Positions 14,891-18,568 of a stretch of DNA of 18,568 nucleotides are shown here, one piece after another. Both the position numbers and the translations under genes were made by a program. The notes under the pieces are model-generated. The model searched no databases and was not told the origin of the DNA. It worked only from the letters and a program-made list of their open reading frames with translations. How positions within the stretch are numbered: position 1 is the first letter of the stretch; the number at the start of each line of letters is the position of its first letter. Source of the stretch: VAZQ01 sp035300505 (GTDB lineage Bacteria > Pseudomonadota > Alphaproteobacteria > Rhizobiales > Xanthobacteraceae); contig DATGVJ010000573.1 of assembly GCA_035300505.1 (NCBI GenBank), positions 1 to 18,568 on the forward strand, written 5' to 3'.

Positions 14891-15604
14891 GTGACCCGCG
14901 TCCTGGAAGCGTTGGGTGACCTTGACCCCATGTGGGTTGCGAAGCTGTTGTCCCTCTTCTTGCTCCCGCTGGCGGACGAGGATATCGCGATTGCTTTTGG
15001 CAGCTATTTTGTTGTGAACAAAAGCATGTCCATCGGCCTTGTCGCCATCACGGTATATTGCGGAATGGTCATCAGCGATTTCGCGGTTTACGGAATTGGG
15101 GCGGCGGCGCGCTATGTGAAGTGGCTGGATCGCCTTGCCGTCAGTAAGCGCGTCCGGATATTTTCCAACACCTTGTCCCGCAATCAGTTCGAACTCGTGG
15201 CGATCTGCCGGGTTGTGCCCGGGCTTGAGCTGATTGCTTTTGTTGCGTGCGGTTGGATGCGCGTGCCGTTCGGGAAATTCATGGTGGCCAGCATCGTGGT
15301 TTCGGCACTCTATCTGCCGCTCATGCTGTATTTGGTGATTGCCTTGGGCGACGGGCTCGGCAACCACGTCGGGGTGTGGGCCTGGCCCGTTGTTGTGGTG
15401 TTCCTGGCGGTCGTTGCTTTCGTTCGCCACCGCATATTCACGCTGCGAGAGCGGGCGCCGGCGACGGGCGGGCCTTCTGCATTGTTGCGTCCAATAGCGG
15501 GCGACCAATTTGAAGAAGGGTCGCGGCTCGCATTTCGGGATTCCCATCCTCGCTTGAGCCGGGTGCGCGCGGTGGCAGGGCGGGGTGGGGTGCGTCCGCC
15601 TTGA
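14891..15604 (+). CDS. DedA/VTT-family membrane protein
   Basis: A 237-residue polytopic inner-membrane protein. The VTT core is visible: LLSLFLLPLADEDIAIAFGSYF (19-40) with the acidic pair of the first re-entrant segment, AVYGIGAAARYV (65-76), and CRVVPGLELIAFVACGWMRVPFGKF (106-130), the R-xxPG-x motif with the amphipathic helix. Two further spans follow (about 132-152 and 162-178). Residues ~185-237 are a polar, Pro/Arg-rich tail unusual for DedA proteins. DedA homologues include lipid-carrier flippases (undecaprenyl phosphate, phospholipids); the substrate here is unknown. GTG at 14891 is preferred because GGAG (14879-14882) lies eight bases upstream; GTG at 14882 overlaps that site. Confidence 0.82.
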   Translation: MTRVLEALGDLDPMWVAKLLSLFLLPLADEDIAIAFGSYFVVNKSMSIGLVAITVYCGMVISDFAVYGIGAAARYVKWLDRLAVSKRVRIFSNTLSRNQFELVAICRVVPGLELIAFVACGWMRVPFGKFMVASIVVSALYLPLMLYLVIALGDGLGNHVGVWAWPVVVVFLAVVAFVRHRIFTLRERAPATGGPSALLRPIAGDQFEEGSRLAFRDSHPRLSRVRAVAGRGGVRPP

Positions 15605-15668
15605 TTGGCTTCCAGCACGGTCTCGGCTCATACTGGACGCACGTCACTTTGATTCCTACAATGGCGGC

Positions 15669-16151
15669 ATGAAATCTTTCGCAATTCTGGTTGGTTTGGC
15701 GGTGGCTCTGGGCGCGACCCTGGCCTCGGCTGAGAATTTCTCCGTTGGCTCGATCGAGGTCGGCAACCCTTGGACGCGGGCTACCCCCCGGGGCGCGCCG
15801 GTCGCCGTGGTCTATATGACGATCACCAACAAGGGGTCCGTGGCGGATCGCTTGGTGGGTGGTTCGACGGCGGTCGCGGGGCGCTTCGAGGTCCACAACA
15901 TGGTGACCGAGGACGGCGTCGCGAAAATGCGCCCCGTCACTGGTGGCCTTGAGATCAAGCCTGGATCGACCGTGACGCTCGAACCAGGCGGTCTTCACGC
16001 GATGTTGATCGGGCTGAAACAACCGATTACTCAAGGGGGACGTGTCCAAGGCACGCTCGTGTTCGAGCGTGCCGGCAAGGTGGATGTCGAGTTCGCGGTG
16101 CAGCCGCTGGGCGGGCCGGCGCCGGCCGTCGGCGAGCATAAGGGACATTAG
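15669..16151 (+). CDS. Periplasmic PCuAC-type copper chaperone
   Basis: A 160-residue protein with a clear signal peptide (residues 1-21, cut after LASA). The copper site follows the PCuAC pattern: H76 and M78 in FEVHNMV, M87 in KMRPV, H110 and M112 in GGLHAML. VGNPWTRATPRGAPVAVVYMTITNKG is the typical mature start. These proteins pass Cu(I) to the CuA or CuB centres of cytochrome oxidases or otherwise handle periplasmic copper. A short tail (GEHKGH) adds two histidines that may also bind metal. No Sco or oxidase genes are near. It lies 64 bp after the DedA-like gene and may be cotranscribed. Its TAG overlaps the TAA of the opposing gene. The ribosome site is weak. Confidence 0.92.
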   Translation: MKSFAILVGLAVALGATLASAENFSVGSIEVGNPWTRATPRGAPVAVVYMTITNKGSVADRLVGGSTAVAGRFEVHNMVTEDGVAKMRPVTGGLEIKPGSTVTLEPGGLHAMLIGLKQPITQGGRVQGTLVFERAGKVDVEFAVQPLGGPAPAVGEHKGH

Positions 16152-16807
16152 CGGACCGTCGGTTCTGTGAACGGGAGCGGCGTGCCGTCCGGGATCGGCA
16201 TGCGGAAGACATCCAGCGTCATGGCCACCATTGCGTAATAGCCCAGCAGGCCCACGAGTTCGACCATGCTGGCGTCGCCCAGGAGCGCATGGACCGCTTT
16301 GTAGGCCCGGTCGCCGGCCCGTTTGTGCCGATAGACTTCCGCGACAAAGTCGAAGATCACCCGTTCATCCTTCGGCGCCTTTTTGGGGTATCGGCCGGCG
16401 CGCAGGTCGCGGATTGTTTCCGGCGTCACGCCCTTCTGTTCCGCGATGATGGCGTGGGCCGCCCATTCATATTGCGATTTCCAGTGCCGCGCTGTGGCCA
16501 GAATGGCAAATTCCGACAGGCGGGGAGCTATGCTGGTCCCGAACCTCAAGTGGGCGCCGAGTTTTTGCGCAAGTTCGCCGAAGGCGGGGGCATGCAGATA
16601 GCAGTAGAACGGTCCGCTCATCTTAAAGCGGCCGCGCGGTCCGGAACTGATCGATGTCATCAAGTCCCGCTGTGCCGGCGTCATCGTTTCCTCCGCGATC
16701 GGCGGCAGGCGGCATGGCGCCATCGTGTTCAGAGACTTTTTCCTGGACGTCCTGGTTGGCGCCTTCATCGTGGTCTTTTTATTGGTGGTCTTCTTTTTGG
16801 CGGGCAT
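16148..16807 (-). CDS. Carboxymuconolactone decarboxylase (CMD)-family protein with basic N-terminal tail
   Basis: A 219-residue protein. The CMD-like helical core spans about residues 36-200: RLSEFAILATARHWKSQYEWAAHAIIAEQKGVTPETIRDL (96-135) holds the YEW..H motif (Y113, E114, W115, H118). There is no CxxC pair, so it is not an AhpD-type peroxidase. True gamma-carboxymuconolactone decarboxylase is shorter and sits with pca genes, which are absent, so the substrate is unknown. The first ~28 residues are Lys/Thr-rich (MPAKKKTTNKKTTMK). ATG at 16807 is preferred because GAGG lies seven bases upstream, whereas the inner ATG at 16723 has no ribosome site. It is divergent from the ASK-like gene across 71 bp. 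Confidence 0.85.
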   Translation of the reverse strand: MPAKKKTTNKKTTMKAPTRTSRKKSLNTMAPCRLPPIAEETMTPAQRDLMTSISSGPRGRFKMSGPFYCYLHAPAFGELAQKLGAHLRFGTSIAPRLSEFAILATARHWKSQYEWAAHAIIAEQKGVTPETIRDLRAGRYPKKAPKDERVIFDFVAEVYRHKRAGDRAYKAVHALLGDASMVELVGLLGYYAMVAMTLDVFRMPIPDGTPLPFTEPTVR

Positions 16808-16829
16808 CGGTATCCTCGGTTAGCTTGGT

Positions 16830-16849
16830 CGTGGAAGTTCGAATCCACG
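16830..16849. other. Short inverted repeat in the divergent promoter gap
   Basis: CGTGGA (16830-16835) and TCCACG (16844-16849) flank an 8-nt centre containing TTCGAA. It lies in the 71-bp gap between the CMD-family gene and the ASK-like gene and could be a shared operator. Confidence 0.35.
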
Positions 16850-16878
16850 CACTCTATTGCAATGCAGGGACTTGTTAC

Positions 16879-18249
16879 ATGGAAAACATAGAACCGCTGG
16901 CGCCACTTTGCTTTGTGCTCATGCCGTTCGGCACCAAGGCCGACAAGGCCGGCCGCGTCACCAATTTCGATTCCGTCTATCAGAAGGTGATCGCGCCGGC
17001 GGTGGTGAAGGCGGGGCTTGAGCCGGTGCGCGCCGACGAAGAGAAGATCGGCGGCACCATCCACAAGCCGATGTTCGAGCGCCTGATGCTTTGCCACTAC
17101 GCCATCGCCGACATCACCGGCGCCAATCCCAACGTCTTCTACGAACTCGGGATCAGGCATGCGCTGCGGCCGCGCAGCACCGTCCTTTTGTTCGTCGAGG
17201 GCACGGTCATTCCCTTCGACATCGCGCTGGTGCGCGGGATTTCCTACCGGACCGACGGCAAGGGCGAGCCCGTCGACATCGACGGACCCATTGCGGCGAT
17301 CGCAAATCAACTCAGTGTGGCGCGTGCCGATCCGCACGACGACAGCCCGATCTTTCAGCTGATCGACGATTTGCCGCGCCAGGATATCGACCACACCAAG
17401 ACGGATGTGTTCCGCAAGAGCGTCGACTATTCCAAGAAGTACAAGGACCGTTTGGCGGCGGCCGTCCGCCAGGGCGTAACTGCCGTGGAGCAGATCGCCG
17501 CCGAGCCTGGCCTTGGCAACCTGCTCGAGGTCGAATCCGGCGTCGTCGTCGATCTGTTCTTGTCGCTGCGCGACGTCAAGGCCCACGCCGGCATGATCGA
17601 ACTGTACCACCGCATGCCGGTGCCGCTGCAGCGCGCCAAGATGATGCGCGAGCAGCTCGGATTTGCGCTCAACCGCGAGGGCCGCTTCGAGGAGGCTGAG
17701 AAGGTGCTCAAGGCCGTCATCGGCGAATTCGGTCCCTCGAGCGAAACTAATGCGCTGCTCGGCCGCAGTTACAAGGATCGCTGGGACCTCGCCCGCAAGG
17801 AGGGGCGCCCGGAAGCGCGCGGCCTTCTACGGCGCGCGATCGAAACCTATCTCGAAGGTTTCCAGACCGATTGGCGCGATGCCTTTCCGGGGATCAACGC
17901 CGTGACCCTGATGGAGATGCAGGACAAACCCGATCCCCGGCAGGCGCAGCTCCTTCCCGTTGTGCGCTACTCCGCGACGCGCAAGGCCGAAATGAACGCC
18001 GATTATTGGGATCATGCCACCCTGATGGAGCTTGCCATCTTGGCCAAGGACCTGGACGACGCGGAGGAGCAACTGTCCGAGGCTCTTGCGCTGGCGCGTG
18101 CCGCCTGGGAACTGGAATCGACCGCACGCACCATCGCGCTCGTTCGTTCCGTGCGCACCACGCGTGGCGAGGACACGTCATGGATCAAGGGGTTGGAAGA
18201 TCAGCTGTTGGCGGCCGCGGCGCGTATCGCGCCGCCGAAGGGGGCGTGA
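16879..18249 (+). CDS. ASK-like protein: N-terminal deoxyribosyltransferase/TIR-like (DRHyd) domain plus C-terminal helical repeat (DUF4071, TRAFs-binding/TPR-S) domain
   Basis: A 456-residue cytoplasmic protein with no signal peptide or membrane span. Residues ~8-145 form a Rossmann-like domain: CFVLMPFGTK (11-20), a helix with FDSVYQKVIAPAVVKAGLEPVRAD (30-53), then CHYAIADITG (72-81) and NPNVFYELGIRHAL (83-96). E89 in YELG occupies the place of the catalytic Glu in nucleoside deoxyribosyltransferase/TIR-like folds. Residues ~180-450 are helical with TPR-like pairs (MREQLGFALNREGRFEEAEKVLKAVI, 256-281) and the marker DWRDAFPGINAVTLMEM (331-347). This pair of domains is known from the N-terminal region of animal ASK kinases and from bacterial proteins proposed to act in conflict systems. 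Predicted action on a nucleotide or NAD-like ligand is inference. ATG at 16879 has AGGGA eight bases upstream. A REP doublet follows. Confidence 0.82.
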   Translation: MENIEPLAPLCFVLMPFGTKADKAGRVTNFDSVYQKVIAPAVVKAGLEPVRADEEKIGGTIHKPMFERLMLCHYAIADITGANPNVFYELGIRHALRPRSTVLLFVEGTVIPFDIALVRGISYRTDGKGEPVDIDGPIAAIANQLSVARADPHDDSPIFQLIDDLPRQDIDHTKTDVFRKSVDYSKKYKDRLAAAVRQGVTAVEQIAAEPGLGNLLEVESGVVVDLFLSLRDVKAHAGMIELYHRMPVPLQRAKMMREQLGFALNREGRFEEAEKVLKAVIGEFGPSSETNALLGRSYKDRWDLARKEGRPEARGLLRRAIETYLEGFQTDWRDAFPGINAVTLMEMQDKPDPRQAQLLPVVRYSATRKAEMNADYWDHATLMELAILAKDLDDAEEQLSEALALARAAWELESTARTIALVRSVRTTRGEDTSWIKGLEDQLLAAAARIAPPKGA

Positions 18250-18272
18250 GGGGGCGGGGCCGTTGGCGTGAA

Positions 18273-18420
18273 GGACCGTAGCCCGGATGGAGAATCGCGA
18301 ACGCGCCTTTGGCGCGTTCAAGATTCGCAATCCGGGGCGGACTTGCAGCGTGGCAGGTCCCCGGACTGCGCGTCATCAACGCGCAAGCGCGTTTCTTCCG
18401 CTCCATCCGGGCTACTGTCC
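18273..18420. repeat. REP doublet (REPIN-like), copy 2
   Basis: Same plan and same 148-bp length as the element at 9777-9924. Outer arms GGACCGTAGCCCGGATGGAG (18273-18292) and 18401-18420 are inverted with one mismatch in 20. The left variable hairpin contains GAACGCGCC-TTT-GGCGCGTTC (18299-18319). Inner AATCCGGGG is inverted as CCCCGGACT. The right hairpin is AACGCGC-AA-GCGCGTT. It lies 24 bp after the stop of the ASK-like gene. Confidence 0.82.
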
Positions 18421-18568
18421 TTTACGTAGCGCCAATGGGGAGGCCTTCGGGGCGAGCGGAGCGAACATCCAACAAGATTTTGGGTTCGTTTTGGCCAAAA
18501 TACCCGGGTCCGTTCTGTCGCGGGGGTGCCCGATGTAACACAACACTCGAAAGCGGCCGGCTGTCGCA
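18421..18568. other. Non-coding end of window with a TTTTGGCCAAAA palindrome
   Basis: No credible gene was seen from 18250 to the window end apart from the REP doublet. TTTTGGCCAAAA (18489-18500) is a perfect 12-bp palindrome, flanked by GGGT (18482-18485) and ACCC (18502-18505). It could be an operator for a gene outside the window. Confidence 0.4.

Noticed and set aside
14849..15631. 260-codon open frame opposite the DedA-like gene
   Set aside because: The translation is rich in His, Arg and Pro without domain features, a mirror of the hydrophobic codons on the real strand.
16821..16850. tRNA-like T-arm (GTTCGAATCC) near 16837
   Set aside because: The 5-bp T-stem does not pair in the correct register, and no acceptor stem, anticodon arm or CCA end is visible.
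16654..16878. 75-residue N-terminal extension of the ASK-like protein
   Set aside because: It would run through the opposing CMD-family gene. The ATG at 16879 has a proper ribosome site and begins right before the conserved domain.
16765..17610. 281-codon open frame opposite the ASK-like gene
   Set aside because: It is antisense to a gene with strong motif support and shows no protein family features.
18287..18538. Open frames within and after the REP doublet
   Set aside because: They are made of repeat sequence and low-complexity text, with no ribosome site.

Overview
The window reads as a chromosomal stretch of an alphaproteobacterium of the order Hyphomicrobiales (Rhizobiales), most like the Bradyrhizobium/Rhodopseudomonas/Xanthobacteraceae side. 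The main reason is a complete acpXL-type gene cluster for the very-long-chain (C28) fatty acid of lipid A, a trait of that order. High GC, tightly packed operons with ATGA overlaps, and GTAGCCCGGATGG-type REP repeats agree with this. The species assignment is inference.

Layout, left to right. (1) 1-2529, plus strand: the 3' end of a multi-span membrane protein gene, a GDYXXLXY-motif protein, a single-domain rhodanese and a polyamine-type periplasmic binding protein with no transporter genes beside it. (2) 2533-7794, minus strand: six genes in transcription order acpXL, fabZ, fabF2, fabF1, adh2, lpxXL, the same order as the rhizobial VLCFA cluster. A candidate sigma-70-type promoter lies upstream of acpXL. 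(3) 7957-8940, minus strand: a membrane fatty acyl desaturase directly upstream of acpXL, with its own promoter candidate. (4) 9256-9738, plus strand: an exported GlcG/HbpS-family protein. (5) 9955-13466, minus strand: a phosphonate/phosphite-type ABC transporter in the order phnD-phnC-phnE-phnE, with no catabolic genes in view. (6) 13743-16151: a small RlpA-like double-psi beta-barrel protein, an unrecognised one-span membrane protein, a DedA/VTT-family membrane protein and a periplasmic PCuAC copper chaperone. (7) 16148-18249: a carboxymuconolactone decarboxylase-family protein divergent from a 456-residue protein. That protein has an N-terminal nucleoside-deoxyribosyltransferase/TIR-like domain and a C-terminal helical repeat domain, the arrangement known from the N-terminal part of animal ASK (MAP3K5-type) kinases and proposed to come from bacterial conflict systems.

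How the genes work together. In region 2 the acyl carrier AcpXL would hold the growing chain. FabF1 with FabF2 would condense, FabZ dehydrate and the Adh2 reductase act on an intermediate, and LpxXL would move the finished 27-hydroxy-C28 chain to lipid A. FabF1 keeps the full Cys-His-His catalytic set. FabF2 has lost the cysteine (Glu in its place), one histidine and the lysine, so it looks like a non-catalytic partner comparable to a polyketide chain-length factor. Adh2 keeps its structural zinc cysteines but not the catalytic zinc ligands.

The strongest leads are the ASK-like 456-residue protein, the FabF1/FabF2 pair and two matching 148-bp inverted REP doublets (REPIN-like) at 9777-9924 and 18273-18420. 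No tRNA, rRNA, CRISPR array, integrase or transposase gene was found. All function calls come from reading motifs by eye. No database search was run.
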